DNA of 64,000 nt from Ideonella benzenivorans (GTDB taxonomy: Bacteria; Pseudomonadota; Gammaproteobacteria; Burkholderiales; Burkholderiaceae_C), in contig NZ_JAGWCB010000012.1 in NCBI RefSeq assembly GCF_020387415.1, positions 1 through 64,000 of the forward strand. The letters run 5' to 3'. Of this stretch, positions 34,219 through 44,321 are shown piece by piece. Position numbers and translations under genes: made by a program. Each line of letters begins with the position of its first letter. Within the stretch, counting starts at the first letter, position 1. The notes under the pieces were generated by a model. The model saw only the letters and a program-made list of their open reading frames with translations, was not told the origin of the DNA and made no database searches.

Positions 34219-35565
34219 TCAGACGTAGGCCGGGACCATGCAGGTCTTGTGTTCGACGTGGTACGCGAACTCGTCACGGAAATGCTTCAGCATGCCGCGC
34301 ACCGGCATGGCCGCCGCGTCACCCAGCGCACAGATCGTGCGCCCCATGATGTTGCCGGCCACGCTGTCCAACAGCGCCAGGTCTTCAGGACGGCCCTGGC
34401 CGTGCTCGATGCGATCCACCACGCGCCACAGCCAGCCGGTGCCTTCGCGGCAGGGCGTGCACTGCCCGCAGGACTCGTGGGCGTAGAAATAGGACAGGCG
34501 CAGCAGGCTCTTGACCATGCAGCGGGTCTCGTCCATCACGATCACCGCGCCCGACCCCAGCATCGAGCCGGCCTTGCTGATGGCGTCATAGTCCATCGTG
34601 CAGTCCATCATGATGGAGGCCGGCAGCACCGGTGCGGAAGAACCGCCCGGGATCACGGCCTTGAGCTTCTTGCCGCCCTTCACGCCGCCCGCCAGTTCCA
34701 GCAGCTTGGAGAACGGCGTGCCCATTGGGATCTCGTAGTTGCCCGGGCGCTCCACGTCACCGACCATCGAAAAGATCTTGGTGCCGCCGTTGTTGGGCTT
34801 GCCGCACGCCAGGTAGGCCTGCCCACCGTTGCGGATGATCCAGGGCACCGCCGCGAAGGTCTCGGTGTTGTTGATGGTGGTGGGCTTGCCGTACAGGCCG
34901 AAGCTGGCCGGGAACGGCGGCTTGAAGCGGGGTTGCCCCTTCTTGCCTTCCAGCGACTCCAGCAGCGCGGTTTCCTCGCCACAGATGTAGGCGCCAAAAC
35001 CGTGGTGGGCATGCAGATTGAAGCTGAAGCCGCTGCCCAGGATGTTGTCCCCCAGCAGACCGGCCGCGCGGGCCTCTTCCAGAGCCGCCTCGAAGCGTTC
35101 ATACACCTCGAAGATTTCGCCGTGGATGTAGTTGTAGCCCTGGGTGATGCCCATCGCGTAGGCCGCGATCGCCATGCCTTCGATCACGATGTGCGGGTTG
35201 TGCCGCAGGATCTCTCGGTCCTTGCAGGTGCCCGGCTCGCCCTCGTCGGAGTTGCAGACCAGGTACTTCTGCCCCGGGAACGCCCGCGGCATGAAGCTCC
35301 ACTTCAGACCGGTGGGGAAGCCGGCGCCACCACGACCACGCAGGCCGGAGGCTTTCACCTCTGCAATGACCTGATCCTGGCTCAGGCCTTCACCGCCGTC
35401 CTTGCCCAGGATCTTGCGCAGGGCCTGATAGCCACCACGCTCGACGTAGTCCTTCAAGCGCCAGTTGGAACCATCCAGGCTGGCGTAGATCTGCGGCGTG
35501 ATGTGGCGGTCATGGAAACAGGTCTCCAGACCGCTCGCCTGGAAACGGGAAAGATCGAGTGCCAT
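34219..35565 (-). CDS. nuoF: NADH-quinone oxidoreductase subunit F
   Basis: This 448-residue subunit binds NADH, FMN and cluster N3, and is where electrons enter complex I. Motifs are intact: the NADH/FMN glycine loop [13 protein letters not shown] near 67, [15 protein letters not shown] near 97, [14 protein letters not shown] near 182, and the 4Fe-4S ligands [13 protein letters not shown] near 357. It is paralogous to the C-terminal half of HoxF at the right end of this window. It begins 2 bases after nuoE. Confidence 0.96.
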   Translation of the reverse strand: MALDLSRFQASGLETCFHDRHITPQIYASLDGSNWRLKDYVERGGYQALRKILGKDGGEGLSQDQVIAEVKASGLRGRGGAGFPTGLKWSFMPRAFPGQKYLVCNSDEGEPGTCKDREILRHNPHIVIEGMAIAAYAMGITQGYNYIHGEIFEVYERFEAALEEARAAGLLGDNILGSGFSFNLHAHHGFGAYICGEETALLESLEGKKGQPRFKPPFPASFGLYGKPTTINNTETFAAVPWIIRNGGQAYLACGKPNNGGTKIFSMVGDVERPGNYEIPMGTPFSKLLELAGGVKGGKKLKAVIPGGSSAPVLPASIMMDCTMDYDAISKAGSMLGSGAVIVMDETRCMVKSLLRLSYFYAHESCGQCTPCREGTGWLWRVVDRIEHGQGRPEDLALLDSVAGNIMGRTICALGDAAAMPVRGMLKHFRDEFAYHVEHKTCMVPAYV

Positions 35566-35567
35566 CG

Positions 35568-36065
35568 TCAGGCCGCCTTTCCTGCTTCGGTGCGGATCAA
35601 TTCGATCATCTCGTCGAGCTTCTGGTTGCTCATGTAGCTCAGCATCTGGCGGTCATTCACCAGCATCACCGGCGCGTCGGCGCAAGCGCCCAGGCACTCG
35701 CACTTGGCCACGGTGAAAAGACCGTCGGCCGTCGTGCCACCGTCCTCCACACCCAGCTTCTCGCACAGGTGCTCCAGCGCTTGCTGGCCATTGCGCAGCT
35801 GGCACGGCAGGTTGGTGCAGACGTTCAGCTTGTACCTGCCGCCCGGCTGCTGGTTGTACATGTTGTAGAACGTGGTGACCTCGTGCACCGCGATGGCCGG
35901 CATGCCCAGGTAGTCGCCAATGGCGGCTTCGGCGTCCGGCGACACCCAGCCTTGCTCCTGCTGCACGATGGACAGGCAGGCCATCACGGCCGATTGCGCC
36001 TGGTCCGCGGGGTACTTGGCCACTTCCTTCGCGAAGCGTGCCTTGGTGGCGTCAGAAAGTGTCAT
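35568..36065 (-). CDS. nuoE: NADH-quinone oxidoreductase subunit E
   Basis: This 165-residue thioredoxin-fold subunit carries the off-path 2Fe-2S cluster N1a. The four ligands are present as CTNLPC near 80 and CECLGAC near 119. The helical N-terminal part contains [12 protein letters not shown], typical of the family. The start overlaps the nuoD stop (ATGA). Confidence 0.95.
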   Translation of the reverse strand: MTLSDATKARFAKEVAKYPADQAQSAVMACLSIVQQEQGWVSPDAEAAIGDYLGMPAIAVHEVTTFYNMYNQQPGGRYKLNVCTNLPCQLRNGQQALEHLCEKLGVEDGGTTADGLFTVAKCECLGACADAPVMLVNDRQMLSYMSNQKLDEMIELIRTEAGKAA

Positions 36066-37315
36066 CGATCGATCTCGCCAAACACGATGTCCATGGTGCC
36101 GATCACCGCAACGGCATCGGCAATCATGTGGCCGCGCGCCATCTCGTCGAGCGCAGCCAAGTGGGCAAAGCCAGGGGCCCGGATCTTCAGGCGGTACGGC
36201 TTGTTGGCGCCGTCGCTGACCATGTAGATCCCGAACTCACCCTTGGGATGCTCGACGGCGGCATAGGTCTCGCCCTCGGGCACGTGGAAACCTTCGGTGA
36301 AGAGCTTGAAGTGGTGGATCAGCTCTTCCATGCTGGACTTCATCTCGACCCGCGTGGGCGGCGCCACCTTGTGGTTGTCGGTGATCACCGGGCCCGGGTT
36401 GGCCCGCAGCCAGGCCGAGCACTGCTGGATGATGCGGTTGGACTGGCGCATCTCCGCCACGCGCACCAAGTAGCGATCGTAGGTGTCACCGTTCTTGCCC
36501 ACGGGGACGTCAAAGTCCATGTTGGCGTAGACGTCGTAGGGCTGGGTCTTGCGCAGATCCCAGGCCACGCCGGACCCACGCAGCATCGGGCCCGAGAAGC
36601 CGAGGTTGAGCGCACGCTCGGGCGACACCACGCCAATGCCCACCGTGCGCTGCTTCCAGATCCGGTTGTCGGTCAGCAGGGTCTCGTAGTCGTCGACGTT
36701 CTTCGGGAAGCGCGCACAGAAGTCGTCGATGAAGTCGAGCATCGACCCCTGACGGTTTTCGTTGAGCTTCTTGATTGCACGTTCGTTGCGAATCTTGCTG
36801 GCCTGGTACTGCGGCATGCTGTCCGGCAGGTCGCGGTAGACACCGCCCGGACGGAAGTAGGCCGCGTGCATGCGGGCACCGGACACCGCTTCGTACAGGT
36901 CGAACAGGTCTTCGCGTTCACGGAACGCGTAGATCAGGATGTTCATCGCGCCGCAGTCAATGCCGTGCGCACCGATCCACAGCAGGTGGTTCAGCAGCCG
37001 GGTGATCTCCGCGAACATGACGCGGATGTACTGGGCCCGCAGCGGCACCTCAATGCCCAGCAGCCGCTCGGCGGCCAGGCAGTAGGCATGCTCGTTGCAC
37101 ATCATAGACACGTAGTCCAGCCGGTCCATGTAGGGCAGCGACTGGATGAAGGTCTTCTGCTCGGCCAGCTTTTCGGTGGCCCGGTGCAACAGACCGATGT
37201 GCGGATCGGCACGCTGGATGACTTCGCCGTCGAGTTCCAGCACCAGGCGCAGCACGCCGTGCGCAGCCGGGTGCTGCGGACCGAAGTTCAGGGTGTAATT
37301 CTTGATGTCTGCCAT
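36062..37315 (-). CDS. nuoD: NADH-quinone oxidoreductase subunit D
   Basis: This 417-residue subunit forms the quinone-reducing site with NuoB. It is related to [NiFe] hydrogenase large subunits but has no metal ligands. Landmarks are [21 protein letters not shown] at the start, with the quinone-contacting His, and [18 protein letters not shown]. The C terminus DIVFGEIDR is the family ending. It is separate from nuoC, unlike the fused NuoCD of E. coli. Confidence 0.96.
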   Translation of the reverse strand: MADIKNYTLNFGPQHPAAHGVLRLVLELDGEVIQRADPHIGLLHRATEKLAEQKTFIQSLPYMDRLDYVSMMCNEHAYCLAAERLLGIEVPLRAQYIRVMFAEITRLLNHLLWIGAHGIDCGAMNILIYAFREREDLFDLYEAVSGARMHAAYFRPGGVYRDLPDSMPQYQASKIRNERAIKKLNENRQGSMLDFIDDFCARFPKNVDDYETLLTDNRIWKQRTVGIGVVSPERALNLGFSGPMLRGSGVAWDLRKTQPYDVYANMDFDVPVGKNGDTYDRYLVRVAEMRQSNRIIQQCSAWLRANPGPVITDNHKVAPPTRVEMKSSMEELIHHFKLFTEGFHVPEGETYAAVEHPKGEFGIYMVSDGANKPYRLKIRAPGFAHLAALDEMARGHMIADAVAVIGTMDIVFGEIDR

Positions 37316-37330
37316 GACGGAATCCCGGGC

Positions 37331-37930
37331 TCAGTGCAGGCCGCCGTAGTTGTCCTCGCGGACCACGCGGGGGGTGATCTCGCGGGGTTCGATGGTGACC
37401 GGCTGGTACACCACACGGCGGGTTTCGGCGTCGTAGCGCATCTCGACATGGCCCGAGACCGGGAAGTCCTTGCGCATCGGATGGCCGATGAAGCCGTAAT
37501 CCGTCAGGATGCGGCGCAGGTCTTGGTGACCTTCAAAGATGATGCCGTAGAGATCGAAGGCCTCGCGCTCGAACCAGTTCGCCGAGTTCCAGATCTCGGT
37601 CACGGAGGCCACGATCGGCAGGTCGTCATCCGGCGCAAACACCTTCACGCGCAGCCGCCAGTTGAGCGCCACGGACAACAGGTGAGACACCGCCACGAAC
37701 CGAGGGCCTTCCCACGGCGCATTGCGATAGGCCGACATGTCCATGCCACACAGATCGATCAGTTGCTCGAACTGGAGCTTCGGGTCGTCGTGCAGCGCCT
37801 TGGCCACTTCGAAGTAGTCCGCTGCCTTGACCGTGATCGTGATTTCGCCGCGTTCGCGCTGGAGGCGCTGGATGCGATCACCCAGCACGCTGGTGAGCGC
37901 TGCTTGCAGGTTGTCGAGTTTCTGCGTCAT
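37331..37930 (-). CDS. nuoC: NADH-quinone oxidoreductase subunit C
   Basis: This 199-residue peripheral-arm subunit has no cofactor of its own. The conserved [20 protein letters not shown] segment near 128-147 identifies it, followed by [22 protein letters not shown] 37930 (MTQKLDNL) was chosen; the longer frame overlaps nuoB. It is encoded separately from nuoD, 15 bases upstream of it. Confidence 0.95.
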   Translation of the reverse strand: MTQKLDNLQAALTSVLGDRIQRLQRERGEITITVKAADYFEVAKALHDDPKLQFEQLIDLCGMDMSAYRNAPWEGPRFVAVSHLLSVALNWRLRVKVFAPDDDLPIVASVTEIWNSANWFEREAFDLYGIIFEGHQDLRRILTDYGFIGHPMRKDFPVSGHVEMRYDAETRRVVYQPVTIEPREITPRVVREDNYGGLH

Positions 37931-37947
37931 CTGAAAAGCGTCCGCGG

Positions 37948-38424
37948 TCAGCGGGCAATGGTGTTTTCGCGCCGGATCTTGGCCTGCAACTGCAGGATGC
38001 CGTAGAGCAGTGCCTCGGCCGTGGGAGGGCACCCGGGCACGTAGACATCGACCGGCACGATGCGGTCGCAGCCGCGAACCACCGAATAGCTGTAGTGGTA
38101 ATAGCCGCCACCGTTGGCACAGGAGCCCATCGAGAGCACCCAGCGCGGTTCAGCCATCTGGTCGTAGACCTTGCGCAGGGCCGGCGCCATCTTGTTGCAC
38201 AGCGTGCCGGCGACGATCATCAGATCGGACTGACGCGGACTGGGGCGGAACAGCATGCCGAAACGGTCGATGTCATAGCGGGCAGCCCCCGCATGCATCA
38301 TCTCGACCGCGCAGCAGGCCAAGCCAAAGGTCATGGGCCACAACGACCCGGTCTTCGACCAGTTCACCAGCTTGTCGACCGAGGTCGTGACGAAGCCTTC
38401 CTTCAGAATGCCTTCATTACCCAT
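37948..38424 (-). CDS. nuoB: NADH-quinone oxidoreductase subunit B
   Basis: This 158-residue subunit carries the terminal cluster N2 that reduces quinone. The unusual tandem cysteine pair is present in [11 protein letters not shown] near 34-44, with the other ligands in [13 protein letters not shown] and [14 protein letters not shown]. These four cysteines match the N2 pattern exactly. A 69-base gap separates it from nuoA, longer than other gaps in the operon, with nothing striking in it. Confidence 0.96.
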   Translation of the reverse strand: MGNEGILKEGFVTTSVDKLVNWSKTGSLWPMTFGLACCAVEMMHAGAARYDIDRFGMLFRPSPRQSDLMIVAGTLCNKMAPALRKVYDQMAEPRWVLSMGSCANGGGYYHYSYSVVRGCDRIVPVDVYVPGCPPTAEALLYGILQLQAKIRRENTIAR

Positions 38425-38493
38425 GTGTAGTGTGCTTCTCGCTGTGACCGTGGTGCCCTGCGTCGGACACCACCTCGAACACCCGGCCCGGGA

Positions 38494-38853
38494 TCATTCC
38501 CAGTCGAGAGCGCCCTTCTTCCATTCGTAGGCAAAGCCGACCACCAGGATCGACAGAAACACCATCATCGCCCAGAAACCTGACGCGCCGATGTCTTTGA
38601 GCGCCACTGCCCATGGGAACAGAAAGGCGATTTCCAGGTCGAACAGGATGAAGAGAATGGCGACGAGGTAGTAACGGACGTCGAACTTCATGCGTGCGTC
38701 TTCGAATGCCTCGAAGCCACACTCATAGGGAGAGTTCTTTTCCGCGTCCGGGCGGTTCGGCCCCAGCAGGAAGCCCAGGATCTGGGGAGCAATCCCCACC
38801 AGGGTACCGACCAGGATGAAGAGGATGACGGGGAGATAAGGTTGCAGGTCCAT
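38494..38853 (-). CDS. nuoA: NADH-quinone oxidoreductase subunit A
   Basis: This 119-residue membrane subunit has three helices and is the first gene of the nuo operon. The conserved loop between helices 1 and 2 reads [20 protein letters not shown], followed by [12 protein letters not shown], with the buried acidic pair in helix 2. ATG 38853 gives the family length. The coding start lies only about 44 bases after a terminator that follows tRNA-Leu, and I see no good promoter in that short gap. Confidence 0.94.
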   Translation of the reverse strand: MDLQPYLPVILFILVGTLVGIAPQILGFLLGPNRPDAEKNSPYECGFEAFEDARMKFDVRYYLVAILFILFDLEIAFLFPWAVALKDIGASGFWAMMVFLSILVVGFAYEWKKGALDWE

Positions 38854-38896
38854 GGTCGGAGTGTTCCAGCAGTCGTCAATGTCCCATCCGGACGTG

Positions 38897-38942
38897 AAAA
38901 AGGCGCGCCACCCCCGGGGTGACACCCCGGACGCTGCGCGCC
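38897..38942 (-). terminator. Intrinsic terminator after tRNA-Leu
   Basis: Read on the minus strand, a GGCGCGC/GCGCGCC outer stem encloses an inner CCGGGGTG-T-CACCCCGG stem and is followed directly by five U residues (38901-38897). This is a complete intrinsic terminator placed between tRNA-Leu and nuoA. It should end the tRNA transcript and may attenuate read-through into the nuo operon. Confidence 0.75.
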
Positions 38943-39007
38943 CAGCCTGTCCCCGATGGTCTCAGGGCGCCCGACAGGACTCCGGATGAGGATCCTGTCA
39001 TCGAATT

Positions 39008-39092
39008 TGGTGCCGACGGCGAGACTCGAACTCGCACAGCTTTCGCCACTACCCCCTCAAGATAGCGTGTCTACCAATTTCACCACGTCGGC
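39008..39092 (-). tRNA. tRNA-Leu (anticodon GAG)
   Basis: The 85-base cloverleaf has a 7-bp acceptor stem (GCCGACG with CGTCGGC), encoded CCA at 39008-39010, a leucine-type D arm (TGGTGAAATTGGTAGACAC), and a CTATC/GGTAG anticodon stem with loop TTGAGGG. It also has a long class II variable arm and a TTCGAGTC T loop. The anticodon GAG (39058-39056 on the minus strand) reads CUC and CUU codons. A possible minus-10 box TAGAAT lies at 39164-39159, about 65 bases upstream of the mature 5' end, with a weak minus-35. It lies between secG and nuoA, an arrangement common in betaproteobacteria. Confidence 0.97.
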
Positions 39093-39169
39093 ATCAAGTT
39101 GTCTGTCGTCCAATGACGGTCCGGTTGGCTTGAGGACTTGCTCACCGAACAGCCACTGATTCTAACGTG

Positions 39170-39204
39170 AAAAATGACTTATCTCAGCTCTCGAGCAAGT
39201 CATT
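39170..39204 (-). terminator. Intrinsic terminator after secG
   Basis: On the minus strand an 8-bp stem (AATGACTT and AAGTCATT, 16-base loop) is followed by a run of U (39174-39170). It begins 12 bases after the secG stop codon. The AT-rich stem is weaker than most in this genome, so partial read-through into tRNA-Leu is plausible. Confidence 0.6.
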
Positions 39205-39215
39205 CAGAGAGTTTG

Positions 39216-39563
39216 TTAATTGGAGACAGCCGAAGCAGGCGTTTGCACCGCCGTCGGAATCTGCGGCACGGCCGGGGCGGCCTTCTCCAGGACGCTGCCC
39301 GTGTCCGCCGGCTGCGCGCGCGAGACGCTGTTGGACATGAAGGCCAGGCCCAGGGTCGACAGGAAGAACACCGTGGCGCAGACCGCCGTGCTGCGCGACA
39401 GGAAGCTCGCGCTGCCGGTGGCGCCAAACAGACTGCCCGAGGCACCGCTGCCAAACGAGGCCCCCATGTCGGCCCCCTTGCCATGCTGCATCAGCACCAG
39501 CCCGATCATGATGATGGCGGCCAGCATCTGCAGGACCATCAGCAGGTTCATCCAGATATGCAT
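39216..39563 (-). CDS. secG: Preprotein translocase subunit SecG
   Basis: This 115-residue inner-membrane partner of SecYEG assists protein export. It has two helices (LLMVLQMLAAIIMIGLVLMQ and AVCATVFFLSTLGLAFM) joined by the conserved glycine/serine loop GKGADMGASFGSGASGSLFG, which is diagnostic of SecG. The C terminus is a Pro/Ala-rich tail of about 35 residues. It follows tpiA by 49 bases. Confidence 0.94.
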   Translation of the reverse strand: MHIWMNLLMVLQMLAAIIMIGLVLMQHGKGADMGASFGSGASGSLFGATGSASFLSRSTAVCATVFFLSTLGLAFMSNSVSRAQPADTGSVLEKAAPAVPQIPTAVQTPASAVSN

Positions 39564-39612
39564 GAGTCGTACTCCAATGATGTGAGAAAAGTGACGTCTG
39601 CCCGCCAGCCAG

Positions 39613-40353
39613 TCAGCCAGCAGCCCGGCAGATCGCCACGAAGTCTTCGGCCTTCAGTGCGGCGCCACCGATCAGACCGCCGTCGATGTCTGTTTGTGCG
39701 AACAGACTGATCGCGTTGTCCGGCTTGACGCTGCCACCGTACAGCAGCTTCATGGCGTCAGCCCGCGGCGTGGCCGCCTTGAGCTGAGCCCGCAGCACGG
39801 CATGCACTGCCTGGGCCTGCTCAGGCGAAGCCGTGCGCCCGGTACCGATGGCCCAGACCGGCTCGTAGGCCACGACCATCTCGCCCACGCAGTGGGCCAG
39901 TTTCTGGATCACCACCGACAGCTGACGCTTGACCACGGCCTCGGTCTCGCCAGCATCGCGCTGGGCCAGGGTCTCCCCCACGCACACGATGGGCGTGATA
40001 CCACGCGCCAGCGCGGCCTTGGCCTTCTCGGCCACGACCTGATCGGTCTCGCCATGGTAGGCCCGCCGCTCCGAATGGCCGACGATCACATAACGGCAGC
40101 CGAACTCGGCGAGCATGCCCACTGACACCTCTCCGGTGTAGGCCCCTTGCTCATGCACGGAACAGTCCTGGGCACCCCAGCGCACATCGGTGCCGGCCAG
40201 GGTCACGGCGGTCTCGGACAGGTACGGGAAGGGCACGCACACCGCCACATCGCATCCAAAGGGACGCGCACCGACGATGCCAGCCAGCAGTTCGGCATTC
40301 GCCTTGCGACTGCCATGCATCTTCCAGTTGCCAACCACGAGCTTGCGTCGCAT
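39613..40353 (-). CDS. tpiA: Triosephosphate isomerase
   Basis: This glycolytic enzyme interconverts dihydroxyacetone phosphate and glyceraldehyde 3-phosphate. The 246-residue TIM barrel keeps all catalytic residues: Lys in GNWKMHG near 11, His in VGHSERR near 93, Glu in [11 protein letters not shown] near 163, and the phosphate loop LLYGGSVKP near 205. It lies between the quinone oxidoreductase and secG, all on the minus strand. Confidence 0.97.
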   Translation of the reverse strand: MRRKLVVGNWKMHGSRKANAELLAGIVGARPFGCDVAVCVPFPYLSETAVTLAGTDVRWGAQDCSVHEQGAYTGEVSVGMLAEFGCRYVIVGHSERRAYHGETDQVVAEKAKAALARGITPIVCVGETLAQRDAGETEAVVKRQLSVVIQKLAHCVGEMVVAYEPVWAIGTGRTASPEQAQAVHAVLRAQLKAATPRADAMKLLYGGSVKPDNAISLFAQTDIDGGLIGGAALKAEDFVAICRAAG

Positions 40354-40395
40354 GGAACCTCTCTTGTCTCTCTTGTTTTGTGGGATGGGCCCGCG

Positions 40396-41388
40396 TCAGG
40401 CCGTCCAGTCCAGCACGATCTTGCCGACATGCTGGTTGGACTCCATCAGCACGTGAGCCTGCACCGCCTCCGCGGCCGGGAAGACCTGCGCGATCACCGG
40501 ACGGATGCGCCCAGCCTCGATCAGCGGCCACACCTGCTCGCGCAGCGCCGCGGCAATGGCCGCCTTGAAGGCCACCGGACGCGGACGCAGCGTCGAGCCG
40601 GTGATGGTCAGACGCCGCAACAGCACCTGTCCGGCGTGGAACTCGCTCTTCACCCCCCCCTGGATCGCGATGATCACGATGCGACCATCGTCCGCCAGGC
40701 AGGACACCTCGCGGGCCACGTAATCACCGGCCACCATGTCCAGGATCACATCCGCGCCATGCCCGCCGGTGAGGCGTTTGACCTCCTCGGCAAAGTCGCT
40801 GACCCGGTAATTGATGGCATGGTCGGCCCCCAGCGCGATGCAGGCGGCGCACTTCTCATCGCTGCCGGCTGTCACCAGCACGGTCGCGCCAAAGGCCTTG
40901 CCCAGCTGGATCGCCGTGACGCCGATGCCGCTGGATCCCCCCTGCACCAGCAGGAACTCGCCAGCCTTCAGCTGCCCCCGGTCGAACACGTTCGACCAGA
41001 CGGTGAAGAAGGTCTCGGGCAGGCTGGCCGCTTCGACCAGGCTCAGCCCGCGCGGAACCGGCAGACACTGGGCCAACGGCACCACACACAGCTCGGCATA
41101 CCCCCCGCCGGCCACGAGGCCGCAAACGGCATCGCCCAACCGAAGACCCGCCGCAGCCAACGCCGTGACGTCTCCAGCAACGATCTCCCCCGCCACTTCC
41201 AGACCGGGCAGGTCGGAAGCACCGGGAGGGGGGGCGTAGTGCCCCTTGCGCTGGATGACGTCCGGACGGTTCACCCCCGAGGCGCGGACCCGCACCAGCA
41301 CCTCACCCGCCCCGGGGACCGGGTCGGGGCGCACGGCCTCGACCAAGACCTCCGGCGGTCCGAAACGGCTGATCTCGATCGCGCGCAT
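40396..41388 (-). CDS. NAD(P)H-quinone oxidoreductase, zinc-free MDR family (PIG3-like)
   Basis: This 330-residue medium-chain dehydrogenase/reductase lacks zinc ligands. It shows the quinone oxidoreductase pattern GVNRPDVIQRKGHYAPPPGASD at 39-60, a nucleotide-binding loop VQGGSSGIGVTAIQLGKAFG near 150 and the closing NQHVGKIVLDW. The family reduces quinones with NADPH. It starts 9 bases after the pnp stop, so it is very likely on the pnp transcript. Confidence 0.87.
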   Translation of the reverse strand: MRAIEISRFGPPEVLVEAVRPDPVPGAGEVLVRVRASGVNRPDVIQRKGHYAPPPGASDLPGLEVAGEIVAGDVTALAAAGLRLGDAVCGLVAGGGYAELCVVPLAQCLPVPRGLSLVEAASLPETFFTVWSNVFDRGQLKAGEFLLVQGGSSGIGVTAIQLGKAFGATVLVTAGSDEKCAACIALGADHAINYRVSDFAEEVKRLTGGHGADVILDMVAGDYVAREVSCLADDGRIVIIAIQGGVKSEFHAGQVLLRRLTITGSTLRPRPVAFKAAIAAALREQVWPLIEAGRIRPVIAQVFPAAEAVQAHVLMESNQHVGKIVLDWTA

Positions 41389-41397
41389 CGGATGGGC

Positions 41398-43662
41398 TTA
41401 CTGCTGCTGTTGCTGCTGTTGCTGGTCGGCACCTTCGCCGTTGCCAACGGCTTCCGGCGCGGCCTGCTCGGCACGCTCGCGACGCGGACGCTCACTGCGT
41501 TCGCCCCGCTCCCGGCGTTCACCACGTTCCCGCGGCGCGCGCTCGTAGCGCTCTTCTTCCATGCCCTCCGGACGCTCCTGCAGTGCCTTCATCGACAGCT
41601 TGATGCGACCCTTCTCGTCGGTTTCCAGCACCTTGACCTTGACGATCTGACCTTCGTGCAGGAAGTCGGACACCTTCTCCACGCGCTGGTGGGCGATCTG
41701 GCTGATGTGCAGCAGGCCGTCCTTGCCCGGCAGGATGTTGACCAGGGCACCGAAGTCCAGGATCTTGGTGACCGGGCCTTCGTAGACCTTGCCCACTTCC
41801 GCCTCGGCGGTGATCTCGGTGATGCGCTTCTTGGCGAACTCGGCCTTGTCAGCGTCGGTCGAGGCGATGGTGATGGTGCCATCTTCACCGATGTCGATCG
41901 TGCAGCCGGTTTCCTCGGTCAGCGCGCGGATGGTGGCGCCTCCCTTGCCGATCACGTCACGGATCTTCTCCGGGTTGATCTTCATGGTGTACAGACGCGG
42001 GGCGAACTGCGAGACCTCGGTCTTCGCACCGCCCATGGCTTCCACCATCTTGCCCAGGATGTGCATGCGGGCTTCCTTGGCCTGGGCCAGCGCCACCTGC
42101 ATGATCTCCTTGGTGATGCCCTGGATCTTGATGTCCATCTGCAGCGCGTTCACGCCCTGCGTGGTGCCGGCCACCTTGAAGTCCATGTCACCCAGGTGAT
42201 CTTCATCGCCCAGGATGTCGGTCAGCACCGCGAAGCGGTTGCCTTCCTTGATCAGGCCCATCGCGATGCCAGCCACGTGGGCCTTCATCGGCACGCCGGC
42301 ATCCATCAGCGCCAGGCAGCCGCCGCACACGGAGGCCATCGACGAGGAGCCGTTGGACTCGGTGATTTCCGAGACCACGCGGATGCTGTACGGGAAGTCT
42401 TCCTTGCTGGGCAGGCAGGCCACCAGGGCCCGCTTGGCCAGACGGCCGTGGCCGATCTCGCGGCGCTTGGGGCTGCCCACGCGACCAGTTTCACCGGTGG
42501 CGAACGGCGGCATGTTGTAGTGCAGCATGAAGGACTCGCTGTACTCGCCGGCCAGCGCGTCGATCACCTGGGCGTCGCGGTCCGTGCCCAGCGTGGCGGC
42601 CACCAGGGCCTGGGTCTCGCCACGGGTGAACAGCGCCGAGCCGTGGGCGCGCGGCAGCACGCCGGAGCGGATCTCGATCGGACGCACGGTGCGGGTGTCA
42701 CGACCGTCGATGCGGGGCTCGCCGGCCAGGATTTGACCGCGCACGATGCGGGCCTCGATCTCGAACAGCAGACCATCGACTTCCACGCCGTCAAAGGCCA
42801 GGCCTTGCTCGGTCAGCGCGCCCTTCACGGCGGCATAGGCTTCACGGCAGGCCTGGGTGCGGGCCTGCTTGGAACGGATCTGGTAGGCCGCGCGCAGTTG
42901 CGGCTCGGCCAGCTCGGCCACCTTGGCGATGAAGGCTTCGTCCTTGGCCGGCGGCTGCCAGTCCCAGGCGGGCTTGCCGGCTTCGCGCACCAGTTCATGG
43001 ATGGCGTTGATGGCCGCCTTGCCTTGCTCGTGGCCAAACACCACGGCACCCAGCATCACGTCTTCGGACAGCTGGTCGGCCTCGGATTCCACCATCAGCA
43101 CGGCGGCTTCGGTGCCCGCCACGACCAGATCCAGCTTGGAATCGGCCAGCTGGGTCTTGCCCGGGTTCAGCACGTACTCGCCGTTGATGTAGCCCACGCG
43201 GGCGGCACCGATCGGACCGTTGAACGGGATGCCCGACACGGCCAGCGCGGCGGAGGTGGCGATCATCGCAGCGATGTCGGCCTGGACTTCCGGGTTCAGG
43301 CTCAGCACGTGCACGACGACCTGCACTTCGTTGAAGAAGCCTTCCGGGAACAGCGGGCGGATCGGACGGTCGATCAGACGGCTGGTCAGGGTCTCCAGCT
43401 CACTGGGGCGGCCTTCGCGCTTGAAGAAGCTGCCCGGGATCTTGCCCGCAGCGTAGGTCTTCTCGATGTAGTCGACCGTCAGCGGGAAGAAGTCCTGGCC
43501 GGGCTTCGGCTCGGTCTTGGCGACCACGGTGGCCAGCACCACGGTGTCATCGATATTGACGACCACGGCACCGCTGGATTGGCGGGCGATCTCGCCCGTC
43601 TCCATGGTGACCTGGTGCGAACCCCATTGGAAGGTCTTGGTGACTTTGTTGAACATGCTCAT
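41398..43662 (-). CDS. pnp: Polyribonucleotide nucleotidyltransferase (PNPase)
   Basis: This 3'-5' phosphorolytic exoribonuclease is a core degradosome enzyme. The 754 residues contain two RNase PH domains (first half to about 220; second about 320-550, with the catalytic acidic patch in [13 protein letters not shown]). A KH domain follows near 560-620 ([17 protein letters not shown]), then an S1 domain near 625-695. An Arg/Glu-rich tail comes next, ending in eight glutamines encoded by CAG/CAA codons (41424-41401). E. coli PNPase is 711 residues, so the tail is an extension. The ATG at 43662 has a GGAGA ribosome site. A long hairpin lies in its leader. Confidence 0.96.
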   Translation of the reverse strand: MSMFNKVTKTFQWGSHQVTMETGEIARQSSGAVVVNIDDTVVLATVVAKTEPKPGQDFFPLTVDYIEKTYAAGKIPGSFFKREGRPSELETLTSRLIDRPIRPLFPEGFFNEVQVVVHVLSLNPEVQADIAAMIATSAALAVSGIPFNGPIGAARVGYINGEYVLNPGKTQLADSKLDLVVAGTEAAVLMVESEADQLSEDVMLGAVVFGHEQGKAAINAIHELVREAGKPAWDWQPPAKDEAFIAKVAELAEPQLRAAYQIRSKQARTQACREAYAAVKGALTEQGLAFDGVEVDGLLFEIEARIVRGQILAGEPRIDGRDTRTVRPIEIRSGVLPRAHGSALFTRGETQALVAATLGTDRDAQVIDALAGEYSESFMLHYNMPPFATGETGRVGSPKRREIGHGRLAKRALVACLPSKEDFPYSIRVVSEITESNGSSSMASVCGGCLALMDAGVPMKAHVAGIAMGLIKEGNRFAVLTDILGDEDHLGDMDFKVAGTTQGVNALQMDIKIQGITKEIMQVALAQAKEARMHILGKMVEAMGGAKTEVSQFAPRLYTMKINPEKIRDVIGKGGATIRALTEETGCTIDIGEDGTITIASTDADKAEFAKKRITEITAEAEVGKVYEGPVTKILDFGALVNILPGKDGLLHISQIAHQRVEKVSDFLHEGQIVKVKVLETDEKGRIKLSMKALQERPEGMEEERYERAPRERGERRERGERSERPRRERAEQAAPEAVGNGEGADQQQQQQQQ

Positions 43663-43732
43663 GGATGTCTCCGGTGAACGCGGCGCACTTGCGGCGGCGC
43701 CGGGGGACCGGGAGTCACCGAGTCGGGCGGTA

Positions 43733-43775
43733 TGTCATTCCAGCGGACGGAACCCGCCCGGCCGCTGGAATGACA
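43733..43775 (-). promoter_or_regulatory. Long hairpin in the pnp leader (possible RNase III site)
   Basis: A perfect 14-bp inverted repeat (43733-43746 with 43762-43775, 15-base loop) lies in the rpsO-pnp spacer about 70 bases upstream of the pnp start. There is no U-tract after it. In E. coli a double-stranded leader at a similar place is cut by RNase III and then used by PNPase to repress its own mRNA. The stem and position support an analogous autoregulatory element here. Confidence 0.6.
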
Positions 43776-43815
43776 CGACAGTACCCCGAATCCGGCTGCA
43801 CTCCTCGAATAGACA

Positions 43816-43852
43816 AAGAGCCTGTGCTGGGAGTGAATCCAGACAGGCTCTT
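43816..43852 (-). terminator. Hairpin after rpsO
   Basis: A perfect 10-bp inverted repeat (AAGAGCCTGT and ACAGGCTCTT, 17-base loop) starts 21 bases after the rpsO stop. On the minus strand it is followed by a moderately U-rich stretch (TTTGTCTATT). It is the likely rpsO terminator and probably leaky, since E. coli pnp is partly read from the rpsO promoter. Confidence 0.55.
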
Positions 43853-43872
43853 GGTCATGCGTGCCCGGCCAA

Positions 43873-44142
43873 TTACTTGCGCAGGCCCAGCTTTTGAATC
43901 AGAGCGGTGTAACGGTCAGCGTCCTTGTCCTTCAGGTAGGACAGCAGGCGCTTGCGCTGGTTGACCATCTTCAGCAGACCGCGGCGGCCATGGTGATCCT
44001 TGGCGTGGGTCTTGAAGTGGGGGGTCAGCTCGTTGATGCGAGCGGTCAGCAGGGCCACTTGCACTTCAGGCGAACCGGTGTCGTTGGCGCTGCGCGCGTG
44101 GGCCTTGACGATGTCGGCCTTGATGAGGTCTGCCACGGACAT
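43873..44142 (-). CDS. rpsO: 30S ribosomal protein S15
   Basis: This 89-residue protein binds the central domain of 16S rRNA and is a primary assembly protein of the small subunit. The sequence has exactly the family length and motifs such as [20 protein letters not shown] and [21 protein letters not shown]. The start at 44142 has an AAAGGA ribosome site. It is followed by pnp, the classic order. A leader of about 155 bases could hold an S15 autoregulatory structure, but none was recognised. Confidence 0.98.
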   Translation of the reverse strand: MSVADLIKADIVKAHARSANDTGSPEVQVALLTARINELTPHFKTHAKDHHGRRGLLKMVNQRKRLLSYLKDKDADRYTALIQKLGLRK

Positions 44143-44290
44143 GGCGATTTCCTTTGTTGTGTGGATTCCGCCAAGCCACGCCACCGCTCTCCAGGAGCTG
44201 TGCAGCGCCACCCCAACGGTTTCCGTTGATGACTCGCGGTCGCAGGTGAAACCAACCCGCGCCGTGCTTTTCCCTGAGATCCTCAACGGA

Positions 44291-44310
44291 TCACGGAATT
44301 CGTGAGTATA
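44291..44310 (-). promoter_or_regulatory. Candidate rpsO promoter with a downstream inverted repeat
   Basis: On the minus strand a good minus-10 hexamer TATACT (44310-44305) lies just after the tsaD stop, though the minus-35 region is poor. Immediately downstream is an inverted repeat TCACG-N5-CGTGA (44291-44305) that would overlap the transcription start. It gives an rpsO leader of about 155 bases. Confidence 0.35.
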
Positions 44311-44321
44311 GCCGAATCCGC

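Noticed and set aside
40147-43677. Very long plus-strand open frame opposite tpiA, the quinone oxidoreductase and pnp
   Set aside because: It is the antisense shadow of GC-rich genes, His/Gln/Leu-rich and without any domain; the minus-strand genes are unambiguous.
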